Assembly (NCBI RefSeq): GCF_003970675.1
Contig: NZ_CP034562.1
Location: 3,501,001 to 3,565,000, forward strand
Direction of reading: 5' to 3'
Length of the DNA: 64,000 nt
From: Flammeovirga pectinis
GTDB taxonomy: Bacteria; Bacteroidota; Bacteroidia; Cytophagales; Flammeovirgaceae
The notes under the pieces are model-generated. The model was given only the letters and a program-made list of their open reading frames with translations, was not told the DNA's origin and searched no databases. Below are positions 45,441-55,734 of the stretch, one piece after another. Numbering within the stretch: position 1 is the first letter of the stretch; each line of letters starts with the position of its first letter. Position numbers and translations under genes: made by a program.

Positions 45441-46382
45441 TTAAAGCTTTCTAATTTTTCTTAGAAGGCTTTTTTTATGTCCAATTTTTTCCATAAAAGC
45501 TAATATCATAGCACTAGAATCTACAAAAAAACCAATATTTATACCATCAAAAGTATCAGATGGCCTGTGATAATCTTTATGTTCTTCTACTCCAAAATAG
45601 ATAAATGGTATTCCTTTTTTATGGAATTCACCGTGATCAGAAGCAAATACCCAATTATTTAAGCCTTCATCTCTTCTTCGATCATGACCAAACTTAACAG
45701 TCATGTTTCCTGCTACACTATTTTGAATATCCTTACGGTACTCATTATGATAGTGAACTCCTGTTACAGATAATTCGTTAATATCACTTTTGGAAATCAT
45801 ATCCATATTAACAAACAGCAATATTGAATCTAACTGTATAAGGTTACTTTCAAGAAAATATGCAGAACCTGCACATCTACTTTCTTCAGCATCAAAAGAT
45901 ATAAATACAATTGGTAAATCTGCAGGGTTCTTTACAAATTCTCTCGCTATTTCTATAAGTGCAGCTACTCCTGAAGCATTATCATCTGCTCCATTATAGA
46001 TGTTAGTTCCAAATATACCAAGGTGGTCATAATGAGCTCCAATAATTATACACCCGTCACTAGGGTGAGTCACTTGCTTACCTTCCACATAACCAATCAC
46101 ATTGTGACCCACTTCATGGATATTATAAAGTTTATTATAAAAATCAAAAGTTTGAATATAAGAGTCATCGAAATGTTTTAGGCCTACCTTTTCAAATTTA
46201 TCAACAACGTAATCCCTTGCTAATAAACCTCCTTTTGTATTTGTTTTACGGCCTTCAAAATAATCAGAAGAGAAAATCCTAGTTGTTGTAAGTAAAGACA
46301 CAGGGTCTAACCTACGCTCCTGAGCTATTAGGTGAGTAGAAATAATACTAATTAAAACATAAAAAAATACTCTTAACAACAT
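45441..46382 (-). CDS. M28-family zinc aminopeptidase, secreted
   Basis: 313 residues. Signal peptide 1-20 ends in LIAQ. Co-catalytic zinc ligands follow the M28 pattern: His117 and Asp119 in AHYDHLG, Asp133/Asp134 in GADDNASG, the catalytic Glu166 and ligand Glu167 in FDAEES, Asp194 in NMDMIS, and a final His in DYHRPSDTFD. It likely removes N-terminal residues from peptides in the periplasm. The 3' end of the gene is shared with the terminator of the RNA array. Its start lies 15 nt from the stop of the HhH gene upstream, suggesting one transcript. Confidence 0.93.
   Translation of the reverse strand: MLLRVFFYVLISIISTHLIAQERRLDPVSLLTTTRIFSSDYFEGRKTNTKGGLLARDYVVDKFEKVGLKHFDDSYIQTFDFYNKLYNIHEVGHNVIGYVEGKQVTHPSDGCIIIGAHYDHLGIFGTNIYNGADDNASGVAALIEIAREFVKNPADLPIVFISFDAEESRCAGSAYFLESNLIQLDSILLFVNMDMISKSDINELSVTGVHYHNEYRKDIQNSVAGNMTVKFGHDRRRDEGLNNWVFASDHGEFHKKGIPFIYFGVEEHKDYHRPSDTFDGINIGFFVDSSAMILAFMEKIGHKKSLLRKIRKL
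45443..45476 (+). terminator. Terminator of the tRNA-like array
   Basis: Twelve-bp stem AAAGCTTTCTAA (45443-45454) with TTAGAAGGCTTT (45461-45472), one U-G pair, and seven U. It overlaps the last codons of the convergent M28 peptidase gene, whose stop is at 45441-45443. Confidence 0.9.
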
Positions 46383-46397
46383 TCTCTATTAAAAAAT

Positions 46398-47450
46398 CTA
46401 TTTACGAAATGATAAATATGGAATTATATTCTCCAAATCAGGTTCATTTATGGTCTTAATTTTAAGTAAATCCATTACAGTAGTATAAGGACCGTGTTGC
46501 TTTCTATAATTAATAATCCACCTTGCTTGTTTATAGGAAATATAAGGGTGAGTAGCCAATTTTTCATAGCTAACAGTATTCATCTCTATTTTAATAATAG
46601 TACTACTTTTAAAAACTAATTGAGAAGCTATATCTTTATAAACATCTTTTATTCCATAAATCTCTAAAAGCTGTTCTTTTTTATAAAAACTACCTCCTAA
46701 TTTATTTCTATAGTCAATAATTTTGTTTGCCCTTACTTCCCCTATCCCGTTTAACTTTTTAAAGTCTTCTACAGTTCCTTTATTAATATCAACTGAATAT
46801 ATGACTTTCTTTTTAATTACTAGGTCTTCTGGCAGAAGAATAGAATCATATACCTTTTTATAGAATACAGAATCAACTCCATATAATTTTAAGAAGTCTT
46901 GTTTAATTTTTAAAACTCCTCCTGCTTCTCTATAACCCAATAAAGATTTAATAATTGATGACGGAAAAAACATTTCTTCAAGTTCTTTTCTTTTAACATC
47001 ATTAGGATTAAATAATGAAAGTTGAAGAGGTTTTTTTTCTCTTAATTTTATATTTGGTTTATTTTTTTTATTAAAAAAGCTTTTTGATTTATGTGGAGAT
47101 TTTTCACTTATTTTGAGGTAGGGACTTACCAAAGCAAATAATTCAGTAGTCATGCCATTAATCTTTTTCAGATCAGATTTCTGATAAAACCATCCTCCTT
47201 TTAATCTAAACCTCACAATTCTTTCTCCTAAATAAAAAGGTATGCCATATTTTTTCCAATGTTGTGGAGTAGCAAAATTAGGATCAAAATTATCTTTAGA
47301 GGTTTTCTGTTCCAATAATATGTATGTAAACTCTAACTCATCACTTGGAAAAAACTCTCGATGTAGTTCCTTAAAAATTTGAGGAGAATAAAGACATAAA
47401 ATTAATATTGGAACAAGTAGGAGTAAACTAAAAAATTCGCGAGTTCGCAT
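46398..47450 (-). CDS. Membrane-anchored protein with repeated helix-hairpin-helix motifs
   Basis: 350 residues from MRTREFFSLLL; the frame to 47495 adds 15 residues. One N-terminal membrane helix (about 7-24). Several ComEA-like helix-hairpin-helix modules follow, for example FKKLNGIGEVRANKIIDYRNKLGG and YISYKQARWIINYRKQHGP, each ending in a YR-x-x-x-G-x-(F/Y) turn. Such motifs bind DNA backbone without sequence preference. The anchored topology suggests DNA handling at the envelope, as in ComEA, but no competence genes are adjacent. Confidence 0.82.
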   Translation of the reverse strand: MRTREFFSLLLLVPILILCLYSPQIFKELHREFFPSDELEFTYILLEQKTSKDNFDPNFATPQHWKKYGIPFYLGERIVRFRLKGGWFYQKSDLKKINGMTTELFALVSPYLKISEKSPHKSKSFFNKKNKPNIKLREKKPLQLSLFNPNDVKRKELEEMFFPSSIIKSLLGYREAGGVLKIKQDFLKLYGVDSVFYKKVYDSILLPEDLVIKKKVIYSVDINKGTVEDFKKLNGIGEVRANKIIDYRNKLGGSFYKKEQLLEIYGIKDVYKDIASQLVFKSSTIIKIEMNTVSYEKLATHPYISYKQARWIINYRKQHGPYTTVMDLLKIKTINEPDLENIIPYLSFRK

Positions 47451-47533
47451 ACTTATCTTTTCCTGTAGATAAGCTAAAAGTAGAAAGTTTTTCAAAATTG
47501 TTAGTAGTAGAATCGTTAATACAATAATATTAA

Positions 47534-48193
47534 TTACCGCTTATCCAGTTCATTTAAGCGGTATGTTTCAATTATAGTAATCAGTTTAGATGGATATTTA
47601 GGGTCTGTTGCGTAACCAGCTTTTTTCAAACCTTTTGCCCACCCTTTATAATCAGTAATTCTCAAATCAAATAAAGATGAATACCATGATCTAGTTCTCA
47701 AGAAGTCTCCATGGTCTTCATATGAATCTAATACAGAATCATAAACTCTAAAACACTCATTAGGTCTATCATCATCATATTTATAAGATTCACCACTCCA
47801 ATTACCACCACATTTAATTCCAAAATGGTTATTTGATGCTCTTGATAATTTACTATTCCCATTCCCTGATTCTAATAAACCTTGAGCTAAAGTTATACTA
47901 GCAGGCACCTTCTTTTTATGCATAGATTCTATTGCATAATCCTTGTACATACTAATATATTCTTGAGGTGTAAGTTTCTTTCCTGCAGGTATCTTATCTT
48001 CAACCCCTTTTTTTGGTTTAGCAGTATTATTTTTTGTGGTAGACTGTGCGTTAGAATTACCACCTCCATTCTCTGCTAAAAGTTGTCTATTTCTTCTTTC
48101 TACACGGTTAGAATACGTGTATTTACTTAAAGACTGACAAGATGAAAAAATAAGAGTAAGTAGTATAGGAATTAAAAAATAATACTTCTTCAT
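47534..48193 (-). CDS. N-acetylglucosaminidase (mannosyl-glycoprotein endo-beta-GlcNAc-ase domain) lipoprotein
   Basis: 219 residues from MKKYYFLIP; the frame to 48241 adds 16 residues ahead of the signal. Lipobox LIFSSC with Cys19. A disordered Asn/Lys linker leads to a glucosaminidase domain (about 75-215) with the catalytic Glu108 in TLAQGLLESGNGNSKL, then NNHFGIKC and GYATDPKYPSKLITIIETY. It cleaves peptidoglycan glycan strands during wall remodelling. It lies between glyS and the HhH gene. Confidence 0.9.
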   Translation of the reverse strand: MKKYYFLIPILLTLIFSSCQSLSKYTYSNRVERRNRQLLAENGGGNSNAQSTTKNNTAKPKKGVEDKIPAGKKLTPQEYISMYKDYAIESMHKKKVPASITLAQGLLESGNGNSKLSRASNNHFGIKCGGNWSGESYKYDDDRPNECFRVYDSVLDSYEDHGDFLRTRSWYSSLFDLRITDYKGWAKGLKKAGYATDPKYPSKLITIIETYRLNELDKR

Positions 48194-48212
48194 TTGAAAT
48201 TGGATCAAAAAA

Positions 48213-48257
48213 TTAAAAAGGCTCAAGACTACAGTTGTCACTGCAAATCATGAGCCT
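48213..48257 (-). terminator. Terminator of glyS
   Basis: AGGCTCA with TGAGCCT encloses a second small stem (GCAGT with ACTGT), followed on the minus strand by a U-rich run, 23 nt past the stop. It overlaps the first bases upstream of the glucosaminidase gene. Confidence 0.75.
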
Positions 48258-48279
48258 AAATTTATATCAAATTAGTGGA

Positions 48280-49824
48280 TTATACCAACTGTTTCAACAA
48301 ACTTGTTAACGATACTTTCTCATCCATGAATGCCTTCAATTCTGAAATTGGTAACCTAAATTGTTCCATCGTATCTCTTTCTCTTACAGTTACTGTATTA
48401 TCTTCCAACGTTTGGTGATCAACAGTAATACAATAAGGTGTTCCGATTAAATCTTGGCGTGTATACCTTTTACCAATAGCATCTTTTTCTTCGTAAGTAA
48501 CATTATGATCAAATTTGATCTCGTTCATTACTTCCAATGCTTTATCTGGTAATCCATCTTTTTTAGTTAATGGGAATACTGCCGCTTTAATTGGAGCAAT
48601 ACCAGGGTGGAATTTCAAGAAAGTTCTTGATTTACCATTCTCCTCCGTTTCTGTATATGCACCAGTAAGAATTGATAAGAATAATCTATCTAAACCTACA
48701 GAAGTTTCTACAACATAAGGAACTACATTTTTACCTAACTCGTGGTCAAAGTATTGTAATTTTTTAGTAGAAAGTTCTTGATGAGCATTCAAATCAAAAT
48801 CTGTACGAGAGTGGATACCCTCTAATTCTTTCTGTCCAAATGGGAATTTAAATTCAATATCAACCGCTGCATTTGCATAATGAGCTGTTTTTAAATGATC
48901 ATGGAATACATAGTTTTCTGCTGCTCCAACTGCATGATGGAACTTCATTCTACGTTCTTTCCACAACTCATACCATTTCATTTCTGTACCTGGTTGAACA
49001 AAGAATTGCATTTCCATTTGTTCAAACTCACGCATACGAAAGATAAATTGACGAGCAACGATCTCATTACGGAATGCTTTACCAATTTGAGCAATACCAA
49101 AAGGAGGACGTTGTCTAGACGTATTCATAATGTTCAAGAAGTTCACAAATATACCTTGAGCCGTTTCTGGACGAAGGTAGATTTTTGATGAATCTCCAGC
49201 TACAGCACCTAATTCTGTAGAGAACATTAAGTTAAACTGACGAACATCTGTCCAATTACAAGTACCACTAACTGGGCAAACGATATTGTTACTTTCAATA
49301 ATCGTTTTCAAACCTTCCATATCTTCGTTCTCTAAAGCAGTTTTAAACTCTGCTTCGATCGCGTCAATTTTAGTTTGGTTTCTTAGTACATTTGGATTAG
49401 TAACTAAGAATTGATCTTTATCAAAATCATCTCCAAAACGTTTTTGAGCTTTTAAAACTTCTTTCTCTATCTTGATTTGATATTTAGCCATCAAATCTTC
49501 GATAAGAACGTCTGCTCTATAACGTTTTTTAGAATCTTTATTATCTACTAATGGATCATTGAATGCATCCACGTGACCTGAAGCTTTCCATACCTTCGGA
49601 TCCATAAAGATTGATGCATCAACACCTACAATATTTTCGTGCATTTGCACCATAGATGCCCACCAATATTTTTTAAGGTTGTTTTTTAATTCAACACCAT
49701 TTGATCCATAATCATATACTGCTTGAAGTCCTCCATAAATTTCCGATGATGGAAATACAAAGCCATACTCTTTTGCATGAGATACAACTTTTTGGAACAT
49801 ATTTTCTTTATCTTGTTTTGCCAT
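48280..49824 (-). CDS. glyS: Glycyl-tRNA synthetase (dimeric, archaeal/eukaryotic type)
   Basis: 514 residues, single-chain class II enzyme. Motif 2 FGIAQIGKAFRNEIVARQFIFRMREFEQMEMQFF, motif 3 YVVETSVGLDRLFLSILTGAY, then the anticodon-binding domain (about 410-514). A small zinc-like insertion with Cys-containing CPVSGTCNW lies near 165-175. It charges tRNA-Gly. Monocistronic by its terminator. Confidence 0.97.
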   Translation of the reverse strand: MAKQDKENMFQKVVSHAKEYGFVFPSSEIYGGLQAVYDYGSNGVELKNNLKKYWWASMVQMHENIVGVDASIFMDPKVWKASGHVDAFNDPLVDNKDSKKRYRADVLIEDLMAKYQIKIEKEVLKAQKRFGDDFDKDQFLVTNPNVLRNQTKIDAIEAEFKTALENEDMEGLKTIIESNNIVCPVSGTCNWTDVRQFNLMFSTELGAVAGDSSKIYLRPETAQGIFVNFLNIMNTSRQRPPFGIAQIGKAFRNEIVARQFIFRMREFEQMEMQFFVQPGTEMKWYELWKERRMKFHHAVGAAENYVFHDHLKTAHYANAAVDIEFKFPFGQKELEGIHSRTDFDLNAHQELSTKKLQYFDHELGKNVVPYVVETSVGLDRLFLSILTGAYTETEENGKSRTFLKFHPGIAPIKAAVFPLTKKDGLPDKALEVMNEIKFDHNVTYEEKDAIGKRYTRQDLIGTPYCITVDHQTLEDNTVTVRERDTMEQFRLPISELKAFMDEKVSLTSLLKQLV

Positions 49825-49980
49825 TACTCAATGATCTTTTTTCAAAAATTCAGCTTCAAAATTAGCAAATCAGAAGCATTAAAACACTCTATATTTAATA
49901 TATCCTCCTAATTTTTCTGAAATCAGACAAAAACTTAATTATTATCCTACAATTCATATTATTTTGAAAGCTAGTCAATA

Positions 49981-50013
49981 AAAAAACGCATGAGAATTAA
50001 ATTTTCATGCGTT
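49981..50013 (-). terminator. Terminator of the first NSS transporter gene
   Basis: AACGCATGA with TCATGCGTT and six U on the minus strand, 28 nt past the stop. Confidence 0.85.
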
Positions 50014-50040
50014 GTTATTTTGCAAAAAATCTAACTACAA

Positions 50041-51441
50041 TTAAGCCCCAATTACATCTATTCCAAAGAACTTAAGTAAAATGGTAATTATTGTAATAGA
50101 ACCTAAAATTATAGGAGCTAAGTACTTTAATGCAAAGATTGTATATTTTCCTAAAAGAGAATTTCCAAAGTTTGGATTCCCATTTTCAATTTCTTTTTTA
50201 AAGTTATCTCCTCTCCATACCCATGCAGTATAAAATGATATTAGTAAGCCTCCTAAAGGCATAAAAGTATCAGAAGCTAGATTTTCGATGAAATCCATAA
50301 ATGAGACTGTTTTACCACTACTGTAAGTTATGAACTCTGAAAAGAACTCTACAGTGCCATTTCCTAACATTGAAGGAATACCAAAAAGGAATATTACTAA
50401 TCCTACAATCCAAACAGTACGACTTCTTCTCACTTCAAATTCATCTACTACATAAGCAACTGGAACTTCTAATAAAGCTACAGTTGACGTTAATGCTGCA
50501 AAAGAAAGTAAAACAAAAAACAATCCTCCTATAATTCTTCCCATTACTGGGCCAATAGATTCAAATGCTCCTGGTAATACAGTAAAAATTAATCCTGCTC
50601 CTCCATTACTTGGGTCTAAACCTTGAGAAAAAATAAAAGCAAACATCATTAGTCCTGCAATAAATGCAATTCCTACATCCGTTAATAAGATCATAAAAGT
50701 AGCATGCACCATATTATCTTTTTTCCCTACATAACTACCGTAAGTAATCAATGCTCCCATACCTAGTGATAAAGAGAAAAAGGCTTGTCCCATTGCACCA
50801 TATGCAGTTTCAAAAGTAACTTCACTAAAATCTGGAATCAAATAGTATTTAACACCTTCTAAAGCACCATCCTGAGTAAGAGAATAAGTCATTAATGCTA
50901 AAATCAATACCAATAAAGAAGGCATCAATATCTTAGAAGCCTTTTCTATACCTCCAGAAATACCTCTAGATACTATCACTACTGTTACAACCATAAAAAT
51001 GGATGAGAACAATAAGTTTAGTTGCCAATTTCCTACAAACTCTCCAAAATTTTGACCTAATGAGAAATTACCCGCAAACATTTCTATAGCAAAGCCTAAA
51101 GCCCATCCTGCTACAATGTTATAAAATGATAGAATAAATATTCCAGTAACAACTCCTAATTTACCAACTGCTGACCAAGGCTTATTTCCTTGTGCAGTAA
51201 AAGCACCTACAGCATTTTTATTAGTGTTTCTACCTATTGCAATTTCTGCCAACATAACAGGAAAACATAATAAGAAGCAAAAAGCAAGATACATTACAAC
51301 AAAGGCACCTCCACCTCCATCACTTACTTCGAATGGAAACTTCCATATATTACCTAACCCAACTGCAGAACCAGCTGCAGCAAGTATAAAACCTAATTTG
51401 TTTGAAAAGCCTCCTCGACTAGTTTCTGATACCCCCGCCAT
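50041..51441 (-). CDS. Sodium:neurotransmitter symporter (NSS) family transporter
   Basis: 466 residues with twelve predicted membrane helices of the LeuT fold. The sodium site 1 and substrate signature GSAVGLGNIWKFPFEV lies near 20-35; FFSLSLGMGALITYGSY (helix 6) carries the unwound substrate-binding region. It imports an amino acid or organic amine with sodium. It is strongly similar along its length to the neighbouring gene at 51724-53130, with separate terminators, so the pair arose by tandem duplication and each gene is transcribed alone. Confidence 0.95.
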   Translation of the reverse strand: MAGVSETSRGGFSNKLGFILAAAGSAVGLGNIWKFPFEVSDGGGGAFVVMYLAFCFLLCFPVMLAEIAIGRNTNKNAVGAFTAQGNKPWSAVGKLGVVTGIFILSFYNIVAGWALGFAIEMFAGNFSLGQNFGEFVGNWQLNLLFSSIFMVVTVVIVSRGISGGIEKASKILMPSLLVLILALMTYSLTQDGALEGVKYYLIPDFSEVTFETAYGAMGQAFFSLSLGMGALITYGSYVGKKDNMVHATFMILLTDVGIAFIAGLMMFAFIFSQGLDPSNGGAGLIFTVLPGAFESIGPVMGRIIGGLFFVLLSFAALTSTVALLEVPVAYVVDEFEVRRSRTVWIVGLVIFLFGIPSMLGNGTVEFFSEFITYSSGKTVSFMDFIENLASDTFMPLGGLLISFYTAWVWRGDNFKKEIENGNPNFGNSLLGKYTIFALKYLAPIILGSITIITILLKFFGIDVIGA

Positions 51442-51666
51442 AAATTATAAGAATTCGATAAAGTAATGTTTATTACAATGAGAAATTGTATAGATATATA
51501 AATCAAGATGCAAGAAAATACTTATCTCCTTATGCTACAACATTTAATTTTTATACAAATCAAATATTATCACTTATTATGTTGAAATAACTTAAAAAAT
51601 AATAGCATTTTGTATAGTATTTTCAACTTAAAATTGATGATTATAACTACATAAATTCCTCATAAA

Positions 51667-51700
51667 TAAAAAGGAATTATACCTCATGATATAATTCCTT
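51667..51700 (-). terminator. Terminator of the second NSS transporter gene
   Basis: AAGGAATTATA with TATAATTCCTT, an 11-bp perfect stem, then U-rich on the minus strand. Confidence 0.85.
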
Positions 51701-51723
51701 AAATATATGATTTTCTAAATCTC

Positions 51724-53130
51724 TTAATCAATTAAATGAATACCAAAGAATTTAGAAAGAATTGTAATTATAGTAATTGATCCTAAAATAAATGGAGCTA
51801 AATATTTTAAAGCAAAAATTGTGTATTTACCCATAAAAGAAGTTGCAAACCCTGGGTTTCCACTTTCTATTTCTTCTTTAAACTTGTCTCCTCTCCAAAT
51901 ATAAGCTGTATATACAGATACTAAGAATCCTCCTAAAGGTAGGAATGTATCAGAAGCTAAATCTTCAATAAAATCCATGAAGTTAACCGTTGTATTAGAA
52001 CCATGATAGTGAACAAAATTGGTAAAGAATTCTACCGTACCATTTCCTAACATTGATGGAACTCCTAATAAAAATATCACAGCGCCTACAATCCAAACAG
52101 CTCGACTTCTTCTAATTTCAAACTCATCTACAACATAAGCAACAGGTACTTCTAGTAAAGAAACAGTAGAAGTTAAGGCTGCAAATGATAATAGTACAAA
52201 GAACAAACCTCCTATGCATCTTCCTAAAACAGGACCGATAGATTCAAATGCTCCCGGTAATACTGTGAATATTAAACCTGCTCCTCCACCTTGTCCTTGT
52301 AAACCTTGAGAGAAAATAAAAGCAAACATCATTAAACCTGCAATAAATGCTATACCAACGTCTGCTAATAAGATCATTGCGGTTGCACTTACAATATTAT
52401 CTTTTTTACCTACATAGCTACCATAAGTGATAAGCGCACCCATACCAAGTGATAATGAGAAAAATGCTTGCCCCATTGCACCATAGGCTGTTTTAAAACT
52501 TATTTCACTAAAATCTGGGATTAAATAAAATTTAACTCCATCTATTGCTCCTGGTTGTGTCAGAGAATATGCCATCAAGCCAAATATTAATACTAAAAGT
52601 GTTGGCATTAAGATCTTAGACGCTTTTTCAATTCCTCCAGAAACACCTTTAGCAACAATATATATCGTTACAAACATAAACACAGTCGATACCATTAAAT
52701 TGATATGCCAGTTTCCTACAAACTCCCCAAAGTTATTTCCTACAGCAAAGTTTCCAGAAAACATTTCTACAGCAAACCCTAATGCCCATCCTGCTACTAC
52801 ATTATAGAAAGATAATATTAATGAACCACTCAAAACAGCAAGCATACCAACACCTGCCCATTTTTTATGTCCATTCGCTGCAAATGCCCCTACTGCATTC
52901 TTGTTTGTTTTTCTCCCTAAAGCAATTTCTGCCATCATTACAGGGAAACATAACATAAAACAGAAAGCTAAATACATTACAACAAAGGCTCCTCCACCTC
53001 CATCACTCACTTCAAATGGGAATTTCCAAATATTACCTAGACCAACAGCAGAACCAGCCGCTGCCATAATAAAACCGAATTTATTCGAGAAGCCACCACG
53101 ACTACTTTCAGAATTCTTTATACCTGCCAT
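51724..53130 (-). CDS. Sodium:neurotransmitter symporter (NSS) family transporter, tandem paralogue
   Basis: 468 residues, LeuT fold, same signatures as its neighbour (GSAVGLGNIWKFPFEV and FFSLSLGMGALITYGSY). Differences from the paralogue cluster in loops, the segment around GLQGQGGGAGLIFTVL and the YHGSNTTVNFMDF loop, which may shift substrate choice. The 283-nt gap between the two holds only A/T-rich sequence and the terminator. Upstream (53131-53348) I see nothing apart from A/T-rich DNA. Confidence 0.95.
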   Translation of the reverse strand: MAGIKNSESSRGGFSNKFGFIMAAAGSAVGLGNIWKFPFEVSDGGGGAFVVMYLAFCFMLCFPVMMAEIALGRKTNKNAVGAFAANGHKKWAGVGMLAVLSGSLILSFYNVVAGWALGFAVEMFSGNFAVGNNFGEFVGNWHINLMVSTVFMFVTIYIVAKGVSGGIEKASKILMPTLLVLIFGLMAYSLTQPGAIDGVKFYLIPDFSEISFKTAYGAMGQAFFSLSLGMGALITYGSYVGKKDNIVSATAMILLADVGIAFIAGLMMFAFIFSQGLQGQGGGAGLIFTVLPGAFESIGPVLGRCIGGLFFVLLSFAALTSTVSLLEVPVAYVVDEFEIRRSRAVWIVGAVIFLLGVPSMLGNGTVEFFTNFVHYHGSNTTVNFMDFIEDLASDTFLPLGGFLVSVYTAYIWRGDKFKEEIESGNPGFATSFMGKYTIFALKYLAPFILGSITIITILSKFFGIHLID

Positions 53131-53348
53131 TTTTTATATAATTGAATTGTTTGTCAATGAGATTCTAATTTGTTAGGGATTTAACTAACCGACACGCAAT
53201 AAAATAGTTATAACGAAGTTTGTCAATTTTATATGGATATATTTAATGTTTATCAAAACTACTATCATAAATAACTAATCAATAAAAATTAAAAGTAATA
53301 AAATTGAAAATACACAAAATATAATTCGGATAGCTTAAAATAATAAAC

Positions 53349-53384
53349 AAAAAAAAGACCCAAGTAGCTACAACTACTTGGGTC
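53349..53384 (-). terminator. Terminator of the ribosomal protein operon
   Basis: GACCCAAGTAG with CTACTTGGGTC around 6 nt and eight U-equivalents on the minus strand, 35 nt past rpsC. This shows the ribosomal transcript ends here. Confidence 0.92.
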
Positions 53385-53418
53385 CACCAGAATGCAAGAT
53401 TTTAATTAGTACTACTGC

Positions 53419-54210
53419 TTATTTAGCAGGTGCACCACCTTTGTTACCACCGCTTTTTCTAGCACCACCACGGCCGCCTCTACTGCGACGATCGTTGTTA
53501 TTACGCTTACCACCACGATCGTTACCACCTCTACGGTTATCACGACGTCCAGTTTCAGCTGATGGAGAAAGATCACGACGACCTAAAACTTCACCTTTAA
53601 ATACCCAAACTTTGATACCAATGATACCATAAACAGTTAGAGCTTCAGATAAAGCATAGTCGATATCCGCACGTAAAGTATGCAAAGGAATACGACCTTC
53701 TTTGTATAGTTCAGTACGTGCCATTTCAGCACCTCCTAAACGACCAGAAAGTTTTACCTTGATACCTTGAGCACCATGACGTACCGCGTTAGCGATAGCT
53801 TGTTTCATAGCACGACGGTAAGAAACACGGCTTTTTAATTGTTGAGCGATAGACTCACCAATTAATTTAGCGTCAGTTTCAGGACGTTTAACTTCAGAGA
53901 TGTTGATTTGAACATCTTTTCCAGTTAAACGCTTTAACTCTTCTTTAATTTTATCTACCTCAGCACCTGCTTTACCGATAACAACACCCGGGCGAGCAGT
54001 ATGAATAGTTAAAGTAACGCGCTTAATAGTACGCTCAATAACTATACGTGAAATACCTGCACGAGGGTTCGGTAAACGAACTGCGATATATTTTCTGATC
54101 TTGTTATCCTCTACAAGCTTGTCAGAGAAATCTTTTCCACCATACCAGCTAGATTCCCATCCTCTGATATAGCCTAAACGAAGACCAATTGGATTTATCT
54201 TTTGTCCCAT
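53419..54210 (-). CDS. rpsC: 30S ribosomal protein S3
   Basis: 263 residues, longer than the usual 210-240. N-terminal KH domain region ([20 protein letters not shown] near 60-80) and the C-terminal S3 domain ([24 protein letters not shown]). The extra tail (about 215-263) is Gly/Arg/Asn-rich and probably disordered. S3 binds the 30S head at the mRNA entry. Last gene of a shortened S10 cluster; normally rplP follows directly. Confidence 0.97.
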   Translation of the reverse strand: MGQKINPIGLRLGYIRGWESSWYGGKDFSDKLVEDNKIRKYIAVRLPNPRAGISRIVIERTIKRVTLTIHTARPGVVIGKAGAEVDKIKEELKRLTGKDVQINISEVKRPETDAKLIGESIAQQLKSRVSYRRAMKQAIANAVRHGAQGIKVKLSGRLGGAEMARTELYKEGRIPLHTLRADIDYALSEALTVYGIIGIKVWVFKGEVLGRRDLSPSAETGRRDNRRGGNDRGGKRNNNDRRSRGGRGGARKSGGNKGGAPAK

Positions 54211-54221
54211 GGAAAATTTTA

Positions 54222-54623
54222 TTAATTATCTGACTCGTTTGATTCTGAAGAACCTTCTGACACTACATCAATAAGGCTTGTGCTGCGAGCATCGATAACC
54301 ACTGTTACGTGGTTAGAACGCTTGCGGATTCTGTGAGCACGCCCTTGTGGAGCTGGACGGAAACGCTTTAATTGGCGTCCACCAGTTACAAAGATTGATT
54401 TCACATATAAATCTGCATCTTCAACAGACTCGTCAGGGTTTTTATTTTCCCAGTTTGCCACTGCAGAAAGAATTAACTTTTCTACTAGAGGAGCACCAGC
54501 TTTTTGAGCATAACGGAGAGTATTCAGTGCATCAATAACCTGCACACCTCTTACTGCGTCCGCTACAAGCATCATCTTGCGTGGAGCGATAGGGCAATTG
54601 TTAAGTTTTGCTACTGCTTCCAT
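54222..54623 (-). CDS. rplV: 50S ribosomal protein L22
   Basis: 133 residues. Typical L22 with [17 protein letters not shown] at the start of helix 1 and the beta-hairpin [20 protein letters not shown] that lines the peptide exit tunnel; a Ser/Glu-rich tail extends it slightly. Its start overlaps the rpsS stop (TAATG), so translation is coupled. Confidence 0.97.
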   Translation of the reverse strand: MEAVAKLNNCPIAPRKMMLVADAVRGVQVIDALNTLRYAQKAGAPLVEKLILSAVANWENKNPDESVEDADLYVKSIFVTGGRQLKRFRPAPQGRAHRIRKRSNHVTVVIDARSTSLIDVVSEGSSESNESDN

Positions 54624-54901
54624 TATTTCTTGCCTTTATCTTTTTTGTTGATATGACCTTTGTAAGTACGTGTTGGAGCAAATTCTCCTAGTTTATGACC
54701 TACCATATTCTCGGTAACATAAACAGGAATAAATTTGTTGCCATTATGTACAGCAAATGTATGACCTATGAAATCTGGAGAGATCATAGATCTACGAGAC
54801 CAAGTCTTGATGACTTGCTTCTTGCCAGACTCATTAGTCGCATCGATTTTCTTTACCAAACGAAAATCAATGTAAGGTCCTTTTTTTAGCGATCTTGCCA
54901 T
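54623..54901 (-). CDS. rpsS: 30S ribosomal protein S19
   Basis: 92 residues. Canonical [19 protein letters not shown] start and [22 protein letters not shown] core. Located in the 30S head. Eight nt downstream of rplB. Confidence 0.98.
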   Translation of the reverse strand: MARSLKKGPYIDFRLVKKIDATNESGKKQVIKTWSRRSMISPDFIGHTFAVHNGNKFIPVYVTENMVGHKLGEFAPTRTYKGHINKKDKGKK

Positions 54902-54909
54902 GACTTAAA

Positions 54910-55734
54910 TTACTTTTTCCTTCTTGAAACGATCAGCTTACTAGAGTACTTCTTAGTGTTACGCGTTTTCTGACCTTTTGCGTATACACCTGTACGTGAA
55001 CGAGGGTGACCTCCTGAAGATTTACCTTCACCACCACCCATAGGGTGATCAACTGGGTTCATTGCAACACCTCTTACACGTGGTCTACGACCTAACCAAC
55101 GCTTTCTACCAGCCTTACCTAAACGAACGTTCATATGATCGCCGTTAGAAACAGTACCGATAGTTGCTAAGCATTCGATTAATACTAGTCTAGTTTCACC
55201 TGAAGGTAATTTAAGTGTAGCATATCTACCTGTACGACCTAGCAATTGTGCATAAGCACCAGCAGAACGTACCATAGCAGCACCTTTACCTGGCTTCAAT
55301 TCCACATTGTGGATAATTGAACCAACAGGGATTTCAGACAATGGAAGCGCATTTCCAAGATCAGGAGCTACACCTGAACCAGACAAGATTGTCTGTCCAA
55401 CTTGTAATCCTTCTGGAGCAACGATATACGTTTTAGCACCATCTACATAATAGATTAATGCAATACGTGCAGTACGGTTTGGATCGTACTCGATAGATTT
55501 CACGATACCAGGAACGCCATGCTTGTTACGTTTGAAGTCGATCGCACGTAATTTACGCTTATGACCGCCACCAATGTTACGTACAGTCATTTTACCTGAG
55601 TTGTTACGACCACCTGAACGGTGCTTACCAACTGTCAGTGACTTTTCTGGTGTACTTTTCGTGATTTCCTCGAAAGTAGGAGCGACTCTGAATCGCTGTC
55701 CCGGAGTTATGGGCTTTAACTTTTTAACAGCCAT
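54910..55734 (-). CDS. rplB: 50S ribosomal protein L2
   Basis: 274 residues, standard length. Contains [20 protein letters not shown], and the C-terminal conserved [21 protein letters not shown] loop near the peptidyl transferase centre with the catalytic-site-adjacent His. A spacer of 144 nt separates it from rplW upstream. Confidence 0.98.
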   Translation of the reverse strand: MAVKKLKPITPGQRFRVAPTFEEITKSTPEKSLTVGKHRSGGRNNSGKMTVRNIGGGHKRKLRAIDFKRNKHGVPGIVKSIEYDPNRTARIALIYYVDGAKTYIVAPEGLQVGQTILSGSGVAPDLGNALPLSEIPVGSIIHNVELKPGKGAAMVRSAGAYAQLLGRTGRYATLKLPSGETRLVLIECLATIGTVSNGDHMNVRLGKAGRKRWLGRRPRVRGVAMNPVDHPMGGGEGKSSGGHPRSRTGVYAKGQKTRNTKKYSSKLIVSRRKK

